Shown piece by piece: positions 12,851-26,500 of a stretch of 64,000 nt of DNA. Positions within the stretch are counted from its first letter, which is position 1; each line of letters starts with the position of its first letter. The notes beneath the pieces were generated by a model. The model did not search any database and was not told the origin of the DNA. It worked only from the letters and a program-made list of their open reading frames with translations. Source of the stretch: Mya arenaria (lineage: Eukaryota; Mollusca; Bivalvia; Myida; Myidae); the NCBI RefSeq assembly GCF_026914265.1, contig NC_069131.1:1213501-1277500 (forward strand). Direction: 5' to 3'. A program made the position numbers and the translations under genes.

Positions 12851-13919
12851 ATGACTTTGTAAACTATAGACGAAAACAGTTTTAGATCATCCATAATAAT
12901 GAAATATAGTGTTCTTGAAATTAGAATTAAAACGACATATAGATTAAACAATATCAAGTTCGCTGTATAAAGATGACACAACTGCTGTGTAGTCAGCAAC
13001 TCTATCATTTAATATATAAACACTAGATAACAAAACGTTAAGTTCATTGTACAGTATTTAAATGTGATACCCGCAGATGAACAGACGTTCGTATTATATG
13101 GACAATAGTTTCCGGATTATGGTCGTTTACTTCATAAAACAACAAAACAACGTTTACAAAGGTAAGAAATTAATGATATCATATTAATGCAATTTGAATT
13201 GATTAATTTTGGCATAATGTTATTATTCTAACAAAGTTGAAATTGAATGGAATAAACTTATCTTTAATGGTTACCACACTAAATGAGTAATATTGTCATA
13301 CGTACAATGTATAAACTTGTTGACGAGTTTATGAAACAGTGCAACGTTTGTAATAGAATTATGTTGTTTTCTTATTAGGGAATGTATACGTCAAATAGTT
13401 ATACAACCCTATTGCGTAGTAAAATATGCATTATTTATTGTTATTAGTTTGCGAACAATGAAAATGTATTTTCCTCTAAATATTTACATTATAATATTGG
13501 CATCACAGGCGAATTAAAATTTTAATGATAAAAACATCTGGAGCCTTAAAGGGTAAGATTTTGCCTACCATTCGTGTATCAAGACATTGGATCAAATCTA
13601 ACATAAACGTTGAAATATGTTTAGATTCGCATGCACGAATCCATTGTTACACAAATGTCTTCAACATGGCAGCCTGGCAATAACATACTATGTGTTTTAA
13701 ATGATCAAAACCCATTAGGAAAAGGTTTGATCAATATATACGAACTGTTAATAATACAATAGACAATTAACATATACGAAGAAATACAACAAGTCAGTCG
13801 AAAAACTGGAATGTTATAGATAATAGTTAATATTTGACAGGCAATGTCACCACGAACCAAACTCAGATAATACATTGAACAAACAACCACCAAATACAGG
13901 CTCTTGTAAGTAATTCATC

Positions 13920-14520
13920 CAACAAAAATGGAAACTATTCGATACTTTTTAAACCAATCCTAACAAAATTGAATGCCTGTAATATAATGGCCAATTCTGA
14001 CATTGACCTAATGTTATATATGAAATGTAATTATCTACGTAACTTGCCTCAAGTACGTAAGGTAATCCCTTAACTACCTTTAAATGAATAAGCGATAAGA
14101 GTATGATTATAATTTGTAATGTGTTACAGTTTTATTAGTTTAAACTTACTGTTAGTGTTGAACGTTTTAAAACACCTTAACATTAAGTCATTTTAGTGTA
14201 CCTCTCGCAATTGAAACAAAAATCATCCGATGCATCTTTAAAACCACGAGAAGTGGGAGCAAAAACTATAACCTAAATGTTAAAATGAAAACAAAACAAT
14301 TGTATCTGGCACTCAGTGTATATTTAGTAGCGTTATTTCGTGTATCAGATATCAGGTAATTGTATTTCAATTGATGCGATTGTCTTCCATTATCGTTTAT
14401 ATTGATAACTGCTTTATAACATGATACAAATTGAATGTTTAACTTGTGACATAATATAACCATATTATCGCAAATATTTAAATTATGTAAACACAAACAA
14501 GGCTTCTATAGATATATTGA
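13920..14520 (+). repeat. Inverted-duplication block upstream of IRG-A
   Basis: This non-coding block matches the reverse complement of about 50780-51170, upstream of IRG-B. A shared run is AGTGTATATTTAGTAGCGT, followed by similar text containing ATCAGATATCAGGT and TATCGCAAATATTTAAA. Identity is high in blocks separated by indels. It marks the outer part of the duplicated segment carrying the two GTPase genes. Confidence 0.8.
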
Positions 14521-14576
14521 ATAGTTTATTTTTTGGTGTCTCACTAGGTGTGTCGTGTTAAAGTGTGTATTGGACG

Positions 14577-16250
14577 GAATGGATCACTGCGTAGAGTATG
14601 TTGTGTATAAGGGGGATGGTTCACTGGGTAGAGTATGTTGTGTATAAGGGGGATGGTTCACTGGGTAGAGTATGTTGTGTATAAGGGGGATGGTTCACTG
14701 GGTAGAGTATGTTGTGTATAAGGGGGATGGTTCACTGGGTAGAGTATGTTGTGCATAAGGGGGTTGGTTCACTGGGTAGAGTATGTTGTGTATAAGGGGG
14801 ATGGTTCACTGGGTAGAGTATGTTGTGTATAAGGGGGATGGTTCACTGGGTAGAGTATGTCGTGTATAAGGGGGATAGTTCACTGGGTGGAGTATGTTGT
14901 GTATAAAGGGGTGCATAAGGGGGTTGGTTCACTGAGTAGAGTATGTTGTGTATAAGGGGGATAGTTCATTGGTAGAGTATGTTGTGTATAAGGGGGATGG
15001 TTCACTGGGTAGAGTATGTTGTGTATAAGGGGGATGGTTCACTGGATAGAGTATGTTGTGTATAAAGGGGTGCATAAGGGGGTTGGTTCACTGAGTAGAG
15101 TATGTTGTGTATAAGGGGGATAGTTCATTGGTAGAGTATGTTGTGTATAAGGGGGATGGTTCACTGGGTAGAGTATGTTGTGTATAAGGGGGATGGTTCA
15201 CTGGATAGAGTATGTTGTGTATAAGGGGGATGGTTCACTGAGTAGAGTATGTTGTGCATTAGGTGAATGGTTCACTGGGTATAGTATGTCGTGAATAAGG
15301 GGGATGGTTCACCGGGTAGAGTATGTTGTGTACAAAGGGGATGGTTCACTGGGTAGAGTATGTTGTGCATATGGGGGTTGGTTCACTGGGTAGAGTATGT
15401 TGTGCATAATGGGGATGGTTCACTGGCTAGAGTATGTTGTGCATAAGGGGGTGCTTAAGGGGGATGGTTTACTGGGTAGAGTATGTTGTGTATAAGGGGG
15501 ATGGTTCACTGGGTAGAGTATGTTGTGTATAAAGGGGATGGTTCACTGGGTAGAGTATGTTGTGCATAAGGGGGATGGTTCACTGGGTAGAGTATGTTGT
15601 GCATAAGGGGGTGCATAAGGGGGATGGTTTACTGGGTAGAGTATGTTGTGTATAAGGGGGATTGGTTCACTGAGTAGAGTATGTTGTGTATAAAGGGGAT
15701 GGTTCACTGGGTAGAGTATGTTGTGCATAAGGGGGATGGTTCACTGGGTAGAGTATGTTGTGCATAAGGGGGTTGGTTCACTGGGTAGAGTATGTTGAGC
15801 ATAAGGGGGTGCATAAGGGGGATGGTTTACTGGGTAGAGTATATTGTGTATAAGGGGGTTGGTTCACTGGGTAGAGTATGTTGTGCATAAGGGGGTTGGT
15901 TCACTGGGTAGAGTATGTTGTGTATAATGGGGATGGTTCACTGAGTAGAGTATGTTGTGCATAAGGGGGATGGTTCACTGGGTAGAGTATGTTGTGTATA
16001 AGGGGGTTGGTTCACTGGGTAGAGTATGTTGTGTATAAGGGGGATGGTTCACTGGGTAGAGTATGTTGTGCATAAGGGGGATGGTTCACTGGATAGAGTA
16101 TGTTGTGTATAAGGGGGATGGTTCACTGGGTAGAGTATGTTGTGTATAAGGGGGATGGTTCACTGGGTAGAGTATGTTGTGTATAAGGGGGATAGTTCAC
16201 TGGGTGGAGTATGTTGTGTATAAAGGGGGAAGGTTCACTGGCTAGAGTAT
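14577..16250 (+). repeat. 37-bp minisatellite array (about 45 units)
   Basis: The unit reads GGATGGTTCACTGGGTAGAG followed by TATGTTGTGTATAAGGG. Units vary at few positions, and some are expanded by an extra GTGCATAAGGGGG. The array ends about 1.3 kb before IRG-A exon 1. Diverged reverse-complement relatives lie at 49.56-50.56 kb, upstream of IRG-B, and at 53.0-55.2 kb. Confidence 0.95.
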
Positions 16251-16499
16251 AGTAACCAGACGATATTATTTTGAGAATAGTGGCTCATTTGTCTGTGCAT
16301 GTTTTTTATACGTCAGGGTAACGTAAATACGAAAAAAAACATGTACAAAATTGGTATAAACTGTACATTGAAATAAATCTAAATGTGATTTTTAAACGTT
16401 CTCAAGGTACAAAAGAAAAAAGTGGGTTTTTATTTTTATATTTTGCACTCCTTTTCCTAACTAACCAGTTTCACAATAAATACAATTGTTTTAATTTAG

Positions 16500-16765
16500 C
16501 AAAGAGGATGAATACATATCGAAAACTATGGATGTTTTGAAGGATACCATGTTGAATTTGAAAGAAAGGTCCAGAAAACATGATATTTAAACTTTACTAG
16601 CTGATCGATGATCTTCCTAAATATGTTTTGACCCACCAATCATTTAATATAAGTTCTGGTATCATATACACAGTTAAAGTCTAGTTATCAGGCATTGAAA
16701 TGCATAAATAAGAAAGAAGTTACAGGTTGATCACTCAAAGTGTATGTGTGTTACATTGATTATAA
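16500..16765 (+). repeat. Dispersed non-coding repeat, copy 2
   Basis: Resembles the copies at about 9045-9400 and 63300-63650: a GAAGGATA block, ACCCACCAATCATTTAAT, then TGATCACTCAAAGTGTATGT. Non-coding. Confidence 0.5.
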
Positions 16766-17310
16766 ACACGGGTATATTTAAATATCATTTCAGGGTTCTT
16801 ACTTTCTTCTATGCAGAACGAAAGCTATGCATATAACTATTTCTTGTTTACATACACAAGCAATTGACAAGGAAACTACATATTTTTAAACATGGTAAAT
16901 CGATCAAAAACAGAAGTAAAATATTCTATGGCTTTTTGTGATAATATTTACATTAATAGTATCATACTATTAGCTTAAATTCGACAGCATTACACATAGC
17001 AATTGAAGATGAATCATTTTGATACAATTAGGCTATGGAATATATCGACTGTTTGCTTTTCAATGTTTGCAAAACACTTGTTAAATATAATATGCTTGGC
17101 CTTTACAATAATATTCTGCTCTTCAAAAATGCATTAAATCATTTTCTTAAACGTATGCATAATTTTAAACTAACAGCTTTAACTTAATGGAGAAGGAAAA
17201 ATAATTTTATATCATATCTTTCAACGATACAACAACCGTTTCTTTGATTACACAACACTGACATACATATACATAATGACATACATCTATGTACAGAGGA
17301 AATCCATGTC

Positions 17311-17324
17311 GGGAAACTGAAGTC
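17311..17324 (+). promoter_or_regulatory. ISRE/IRF-like motif upstream of IRG-A
   Basis: GGGAAACTGAAGT resembles the interferon-stimulated response element core GAAANNGAAA and lies about 235 bp before the exon-1 start codon. The corresponding segment upstream of IRG-B does not keep the motif. This is a single match of a short motif, so weak support. Confidence 0.2.
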
Positions 17325-17557
17325 TTTTCGAATATTTAGGCGGTAATTTCTAAATGTTAAAGTTTGGTTTGTTGGACGAAAATTTTATCTTAACGCTCAT
17401 AGACATAGTAAATAGTTTCCTTACTTTATAAACGTTTTGCTGATTTATTGATAATTACAAAATACAAAATATGTTATCTTGAGGAAAAGATTTTACAAGT
17501 TTTTATGTTTTGCTACAGATTGATATTCATTGCTGTATAACTGACAACAAAGGCAAG

Positions 17558-17579
17558 ATGGGAAGTTGCTGTTCAAAAG
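17558..17579 (+). CDS. IRG-A exon 1: acylation-signal exon MGSCCSK
   Basis: ATG GGA AGT TGC TGT TCA AAA G then donor GTATAA. The start has a strong Kozak context (A at -3, G at +4). Gly2 with Ser6 and Lys7 fits the N-myristoyltransferase consensus, and Cys4-Cys5 fit palmitoylation. The same 22 bp occur as exon 1 of IRG-B. A possible 5'-UTR splice acceptor (GCTACAG) lies about 39 bp upstream of the ATG. Confidence 0.8.
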
Positions 17580-20500
17580 GTATAATATAGTCTTTTTATA
17601 AATGACAATTGATGACAACATATCTATTATAGTCCCAAAAGTTACACTTAGGATACATCCACAATGCAATTTATCTTATTTTTGCTAGGTTACAAATGTG
17701 AGCTATTTTTATCGCTTATTGTCAGAAACATTTGAAAATACCCCGTTTTACAAGTTTCGTTTGGATAGTAAACAATGATAATCGTTAAGTTAATTAACCA
17801 ATCATTGATTTCAAATGATTATTAAAATCATGGAATGATAAATGAATAAAAATGATTTTATATTGTTAAACGGGTGGTGGATATAGCCGGGAACATGTAA
17901 ACCATAGAATAGAAACTGTCAAATATCACTTAAAAGATTTAAAGAAATAATTTACCTAAAAATGTTATCCAGCGCTATGCAGGATAATTTATCGTTACCA
18001 AGACTGTTTATGACATGCAAGAACCATGTTTGTCGACGGCAACATAAATATTTGTAAAACTGTGTATGGTCTCGACCATTGACATCACGTTGCGATAGTA
18101 CTAGGTGTTTTACAATGACATAAATTATACATTCACTAAAAGTATTTGAGTGAACAATAAATGGATAGTCATGTAGAATTCGTGTGTTAATGATTGCTTT
18201 ATAAAACGGTTACCCTTGACACAATTTCTAGGAGCCACACATAATGCTGACGTACAGATCAACAAAATATCATCGATATCGAAAAGAAAACAAGGAATTC
18301 AAAATAGCCACGAACCAGGTAATGTTGCATAAAAGCATATACTAAATGTACTTTCTAATATAAAAAGAAATGTTATTAAATATAACATTCAATTTGATGG
18401 TGAGCGTATGTTATCTATTAATACTAACCTAGTCGTCTCACATCCTACATAAATACCTGAACGTTGCTAACAATCTAAAACACTTTCAAGAATTAGGTTG
18501 GTCTGTTCATAATTGATAGTTCATAAACAAATGTATATGCATAGCTATACAGTCATTATGAATATTTTGACACCCTTTTATAACGCATCCTGCAATTACT
18601 AAGATTGGTATTCCAAGATAATTTAAGTTGTCCATTTATCTATTGATGAATAAAATGAATAATTAACCAAAATATCAAGCGTGCGTTCGGCACGTATGGA
18701 GATATTCCGCCAATTAAAATGTAATTATAAATAGGATCTGGGATAAAATCTCGCTCAGAGCAAGCATTCAAAATAAATATATATACATCAAATCCAAGGT
18801 TTATCAGTATGTGATACGGCGTCAATAGTGTCCATCCTGTAAATATGTCGTGCGTTACATAAACTTAACAGATACACTTAGCATGTCCTGTTGATAAAAT
18901 GTCCGAATTCATGGCCATAATTAGGTGTAGTTGGACAAAATGCATTTGAATTTACCATGTACGGACCTTCAAAATTCGCAATATAAAGTTTGCGGATATT
19001 TCACAATATCGTTCAAAACCGTCATCTGTTTTTATTTGTAAAAACTAAAATGTTAGAACTTCACAACCACTGTCAGAATGTTGTAATAAGGTCAAGCGTC
19101 TTATCATTGGCAATTACTTTATATTTTTATACACAATTCTGGTGTTTTGCTTGCTTGCTAAAACGGTTGCCCTTAAAACAAATTCTAGGATTTACTAAAA
19201 ATGATGGCACAGATGTCACAGATATCGACAACAAACCACCGAGTTCGAGAAGTAAAGAAATGAATGAAGAGAGTCCCGATCGAGGTAAGTCTTCATAAAA
19301 CCAAATACCGAGTGAACTATCTAATATAATATGTTTGTTTTCCAATAGATGGTAAATTTATGTTTTATATGATTTTTAACGAACGTAGATACTGACAATT
19401 GCCTTAACTGCAAACGTCTAGTTGAGATAGAAGTTTTTGTGTGTATAGTAACAACTAAATGGTACATAAGTGGTATATCTATAGCTCCCTTTAAAATGAC
19501 AGTGCGTTTGTCATACACAATTAATACGTTTTCTATGCATTTTGGTCGCAGCCCTTGCTAGGAAAAAAACATGCTTTAGACAAGCATTTTAAATAATGAT
19601 ACATATACTTTATAGTTAAGCGGTCTATGGTATGGCGTCAACAAACATGTTACAAAAACACCATGACACACACTTTCTGCATGCAATAACCATGTCGTAG
19701 ATCCGTGGTCAAGGATATGATTTCCGTTAATTATATCTAAAGTTTTGTTATCTAAGTGAGCTGTCATAGGCTTGTTATGTAGTATTCGAGTTTTTTATGT
19801 TTGCTTTACTAAACTGTTACGCTTGAAACAAATTTTAGGATCTGCCAATACTGCTGACCTAGAGGTTGGAAACTTCAACAACGAATCTTCGAGTTCACAA
19901 AGGCAGCAAAGGAACTTCAAACAAGGTAATGGTAATCTCGTGTTATTAAATTTAAGTTTCGTTTTCATGGTATTTTTTATATGTATTCAAATCTAGGTTC
20001 AAAACAAACGTATACACTTGCCCGCAATCCAAAGGCCATTTGAAATATTAAATCGTTGTGCTCATAATTAGATCTGAATGATATTTAAGATGAACATTTG
20101 TACTATCCCATTATGAATTTGAAAAGCCTTTAAAATATATAGAGCTAAATGAGATATGTAGAAAATGTAAAAACATGAAATGGCTAATATTTATGAAAGA
20201 AAAAGAAATAATGTATCCACATCCCTCGGCGATCGACAAATCGCGGGATATTCCGCATGTTAAAATTTAATGGATGTGATTTGCGATAAATTAGTGCAGG
20301 GAAAGTTCAAAACTACATATGTTTACATTGAAACCATTGTTAAAAAAGACCTCTAGTACTGCATTAACGATAAGTGTCCACGCTAGAACTCTGTCACTCA
20401 ACGAAAAGAATTAAAGTCACCTGTTGTAAATAATAATCAGGAATGCGCAATTCCACGAGTATATGACCAACGTTTGTAGATCCGAGGTCAATTCCATTTT

Positions 20501-23500
20501 TTTACGGAGATGAGAGTATTTGTCAGAATGTATATGATTTGCATTATTTATATCTAACCTTTTGGTATTTAAGTAAGCTATTTAGGGCTTGTTTTATGTA
20601 TTTGGGTGTTTATACTTGCTTGCTAAAACGGTTAACATTGAAACAATTTCTAGAATCTATTAAAATTGCTGACGCCCTAGAGTATGAGAACAAATCACAG
20701 AGTTCGAAAAGTCAACGAAACAATCGAGGAAACCCCGACCGAGGTAATAAACTTTCTAATATTTTAAGTTTGTTTTACTAATTGTAATTGTTAAATGGAT
20801 GATACAATTATATTTCATTTGGAAACAAACATATTTACACAACGTATACAGTAAGTTAAGCCTTGCCTACTATGTATACTCAAATTTGAGAAAATAAATG
20901 TTGTAATCCTCTTTGTATTTTAAAGCACTTCAAAGTAAAAATGTCGACTTATACGGGGATTGGAAGCATAAAAAGAAACACAATGCGAAATCACGATAAC
21001 AACGATGAACATATCGATCAACAACGTTTAGTGCTCGTGCGATAAGCATTGGAATGTTTTGTCAGTTAAAGTGTTATTGTGGATATGATATGTGATATAA
21101 GTCGCTAGTAGTAAGCAATCAAAAGAAAAAGATGAAGATAAAATAAATGGTTCATATGCTTGTGACATGGCGTCAGCAATCCGTAGTATCCCGGCCAATA
21201 CTTTGACATGCATAATAAAAAAATGAAATAACCTGTTATAAAAAAATCAACATGAGAGTACAGTTATACCATTACAATACCAATATTTGTACGACCGTGT
21301 CAACAACATTTTAAAGTCTAAATGAGTTTTAATTTACCATGTCAGGGCTGTCGAAACTTTCGATGAAATGTTCGTATTTTCATTACTAGATTTTCCGAAA
21401 TTGACCCGAAATCTTTAATATAGTATAGAACGCATGTAACTTAGTAGTAGTTTTCGAGTGATTGTGTATACTTGTTAAAACGGTTACACTTAAAATATTT
21501 TCTAGGATCAACGATCAATAATGCGGAACGAGAGGTAACATTTGTCAACGAATCACCGAGTTCAAAAGTGAGTCAGACGATCAAGAGAACCCTGGAAGAG
21601 GTAATGTTCCTTAAGACAAATGCTTGTTGAGTTATATAATACATTTTTGTGTGTTTTATTGATTTTTGTTTTGATGGCAAAATTTTGTTTTGTATGTTTG
21701 CAAGTCTAGGTTCACAATAAACGTAAATTCTTGAAACTTGGTTGCAATTAAAAAGTTTGTTGGAACTATTAGCTGCTGTGCTCATAATGAAAAAATAAAT
21801 ATGTTAGTTGATTATCTATAATATCCATGTATGCACTTTTGAGCCCTTTTAAATAATCTTGACATAAATGATACACGTGAGGAAAAAATAACTGCTCAAT
21901 ACCGACAAAGTAAAAGAAGAAATGATATATCCATAATCTGTTTGAAATGAAACTTTCAAATGGATGTTAACGTTATCTTTTATTGATAAAGTATCTAGGT
22001 TCTCGATGTACATAAATTATATACTTAAGTATTACTTAACCTTATTTGCAAAAGCCAATTTGAGAAAACAGTTGATATGTGATCAATATTAAAACTAAAT
22101 AAAACAAAGATGGTTTACCTTTATTCTATCTACATATGCATATTAAAGTCCCATTTCAAAATTTTACACCCAGTAGAGTGTTATGGAAACCTACAGATTA
22201 TTATGATTCCATATCATTTCGGCCTCAACAATTTCTAATTCTCTAACAGCCACGCTTATATTTAGAATAGAATGTAGCCTGAAATCGTTACAGATAACAG
22301 TTTTTGTTCGAAGTATGCTAATCTCAATCATTAGAGATCGAATGTACATATGTAGAAAGAACTCTATATTAAATGGTCAATAAACAACGGATCACAGTAA
22401 TTTGCAAATAAGTAAAGTCCAAGCTGTTGTTTCAAACAGTAGTTATCAGGTGATGACGTTGTTAACCAATTACGTTCGATATATCGCGACTATATAACGT
22501 GAACGATTACTAAATAAACATTGCATATTAAAATAAAATATTTTTGATTTGTTTGTTGTTGTAAATTTTATATTATAACGCAAGTGCTTTTCATTATTAA
22601 TATTTTTAATAGGTTCAATAATGGGGTGATACAATAAAAATCAATTAATATTTTGATATTGTAAACATGGTGGTTGGTATGATACCGGACCTATAAACGA
22701 TGGAATGTAAACTGCCCATTTTGGTGAAATGATAAGAACGAATGCAAGATACATCGACCGGGTATAATCGACGAACTCTGCAAACTACCCTGCAAAATAC
22801 TATTGATATGTCCGTGTTGATGGCAATCTATACGTTTATGTTTCTCAGTATTATGATCGAATTTGAATTGTTGTGATATAAGATTTAATACATGTTTTAG
22901 AAAGGTAAGTATTTAAAATCAATCACTCTAAACTTAGCAATTGAAGTACAAACTGTCTAAATAACGATGAAAAAATAGAGGGAAATGGTCTACCACAACC
23001 ACATGCTTACGCTTGGCAAGTGAAATACTATCTCGCCAGTTCAAATATAGCCTTGGATGTGATTTGGCTAAAGATGACACTAAGATCAAGCATTCGCAAT
23101 ATTTATATAAACTCGGAAAATTTAGAGCAAAATTTCTCGAACAGTTGATTAATAAAATGTATGCATGTTCTATATCTAAGTTAATTAATATGTTACCGCA
23201 CAAGTACATAGTATTTGTATTTGTCACCATTGTGCACTTAATCTGGTTTCTTTATGCCTCATGGGTCTACACCTTCTGGTTTATTATTAATGTAACTTGA
23301 AGACTTGAAACTACAATCCATGGTGTGAATGTCTGTGGTATGGTGCCAATTACTCCACACGGGCTATATCTTTACCATGAAAATGAGAATTTGAATCATG
23401 ACAAAAATGTCAGTTTTTTTTTTTTGTAATAGTAAAGTCGATCGGTTCGTAAATCAATTTTGTTTTAATAAAATTCAATTTAAATGATATCAAAGTGAAT

Positions 23501-26500
23501 GTTGCTAAATTGGCGGATCATGTTAACGTGGTCAGAAGTGGTGATTTAATTAATAATACGAATAATGCAATATGATTGGCTATATCATAAAATGTTACGC
23601 ACAATATATGAAACATAACAAACCACATCGGGTCACATACACCGTCGTTGGCTAACTGGCCGGTCATATGACCCTCAGTGGTACGTAATGCGTCTTATAT
23701 ATGGCTCGAAAGTGGTATTTGATTTGTTTATTAAACTATAGAAAGTTTCAACTATTGTCAGTATGTTTCAGTTATGTCACAGAATTTAATAATTATTTGT
23801 ATGCAATTCTGTGGTATTAAAGAGAGTTGTCAAAGGTTTAGTATGTAGTATGCGAGAGTTAATACTAGCTTTCTAAAATACCTTATAAAATTAAGTCAAT
23901 CAATCTTAGAATGTTTATGACTTGAGTACAATACATCAACTACGCATCACGGAATTCGTAAAGAAAACAAATGATCCGACGAACCACGAACGATGTAATG
24001 TTTTATAAAAGCAAATACTTAGTAAACGATTTAATATAAATATATTTTAATTAATTGTTTATAAGAAAGAAGAGGATGGTAAATATAATGTCTCTTACGT
24101 AATTCATATTATAAATCAGTTTAAATACGATCCATGTATCTTTTTCAGCATCCATGTCGAAAGAAAGTGACAAAGGTAATATTCTTACTATAATTAACGA
24201 AAAGCGATTAGCTTGAAATATAAAAGTGTAGGAATTCTAAAAACGACTTAACCGATGACCATTACTCAAAGGACGAACGTTCCTTATACTAGGTACAGAA
24301 AACATATATTTGTGCATGCTGGGTGTGTCATAATGTAAGAGCAATGTCGACTGTTTATTGATGATTTGTACGTCAAATAACGAGTTGTTTTTGTCCCGAA
24401 GACATTCAGTGGTAGGATTCTTTTTAGCGGTATGGGCCCATCTCGCAATAATGTAACGACAGTGTAATGTAAAACCATAAAATACCACATGTAGCTTATA
24501 TTTGATCAGAAAATGATCCCTATTTTTGTTTTTTAAAGGAGATCAATCGCTTTACTTTTATAAGAGGAAGTACATTGTACTTGATTGGTAGGTTACACTT
24601 TGACCAGCAGTTACATTGGACTGGTGATATAGCTAGTATGTCAAATTTAAAGATAAATCAACAGTCTTTTTTAACTACACTATGTTTTAGAATCCTGAAT
24701 CTTTAGAGGTATGTCTCATTTAACGGTTAGTGCTGAAGTCCGGTTAGAGTAAGCCCATTCAGAATACTGCAAAACTATATGCCACCATTTGTAGCAACAA
24801 TAAAATAAATGCACAACGCAAAAGGATGAATATACTGTTCATATACAGCATGAACTACAAAATTTAAAAATGTATCACCTGTTGTCAGAAATGTTTTCGA
24901 AAATCGGCTTGTCCCTGGTGATTTTAGTAATCCCAATTTGTAAACATCATCCCACGTGGCAGCCGACGTTGGTATGTGATTTATTTCAAATAGTGCTTGT
25001 TCAGTTGAAATAAAAGATAGAATAAATAACATTGACTATTTATTTTTGGTGTGTTTATATGTTAATAGTGTTTAAAAATTGTAAAAAAAGAACAAATAAA
25101 GTCCCCATTTTTTAGAAAATATCCAAACGGGCATTTTTTTATTCCTCTTCAGAAATTTCAGATTTGTTAATAACAGACTGACAAGGTATTAAATGGCACT
25201 TATATATTTAAAATAGAATGACCTGAAAAGTCCATTTGCTTGATAAAGGTACCAGAAAGAGCGTAAGGAACTGTTTTAGATCAACATTTTATACTAACAA
25301 TATGAAAGAATATATTTAAAATATTCTACTTTGTAAGAAATCGTTTTTGTTACAATCATAACAGGCACATGAGATTTTCAACACGAATACGTCTTATCAC
25401 ACTTATGATATAAAGTTCACATACTTCTTACAGGTCACACTCTTCTTTTTTTCAAACTTCTTTCCACGTCGTTTTGCCTATATGCCTTTCCTTCTACAAC
25501 CGTAAACAGATAGGTCGGCCATTGGAATATTTTGTGTACATGTCCTCCATGTATGTGCCTTTATATAAAAAGTCATTCACTCTGCCACATAGCAGCAAAC
25601 CGTGGGTGTTTTAGCGTCCCCATGAACGTGTTTTGTATTTATAACGATTGGTTTGTTTTAAGATTTGCTATCACAAGTTGCACGGCGGTAGGGAATGTGT
25701 CTATAGTACGCTTGTTGTTTTCTGAATGATTAAAAAGCGACTCTAAACTTTTAAGTACCATGTATGAATTCTTTCATGCAGTATCTTTAGCGAACACTTT
25801 ATTTGAAAATAATAATCAATTACCGCACCATGATATAGATGTTCAAATAAGCATTGCCTGATGGTATGGGTATATCTGTTGAGATGTTTCAAGAACATGA
25901 TTGATATTCACCAGATGCTAAATATGTAATATCTAAATTGGCGATTTTCGAAAACTACTGTTATCTAAAATGTTATCGTTTGTTAGTATAATAAAAAAAC
26001 GTTATGATATGTTAAATATTTATAGTTCTGATAGTTTAGAGTTAATTAAAACAGGGAGTATAAATGAATAAAGAATGTCTTACTGAACTTACAAAAAACA
26101 ACAACAATTGAACTGTTTCTAATCTGCGTTGTCCTTGATATTATGGTAAAGAGAATATTTTTGACTTTCTTTCAAGATGGCTGCTTCCTAAGTGATAGCG
26201 TCTAAGATATTTAAAGTATGCGAAAAGAGGAAATATTATCCGATTAAAATTGATCCGCTGAAAGTAGCTAGGCAGAACCAGTTTTCTGTCCATTCCGATG
26301 CCATGTCTTAATTTTTATTTCGAAAATCCTCATGAGAAAGCAAGCTTTGCATACTATACGATATGCACAGTTTTTAGTTACCTAAAGAAGATGATATTAC
26401 ACTTTGTATATACATATTAGGTGTATTTCCTTTGTGAAGTGCTTAAAATGTTGGTAAACTGAAACAAGGCGCTTGGGAATGTGTCGATAGATAAAAGGAA

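Noticed and set aside
14577..16250. CRISPR array
   Set aside because: Units are adjacent 37-bp tandem repeats without unique spacers, in a genome with spliceosomal introns.
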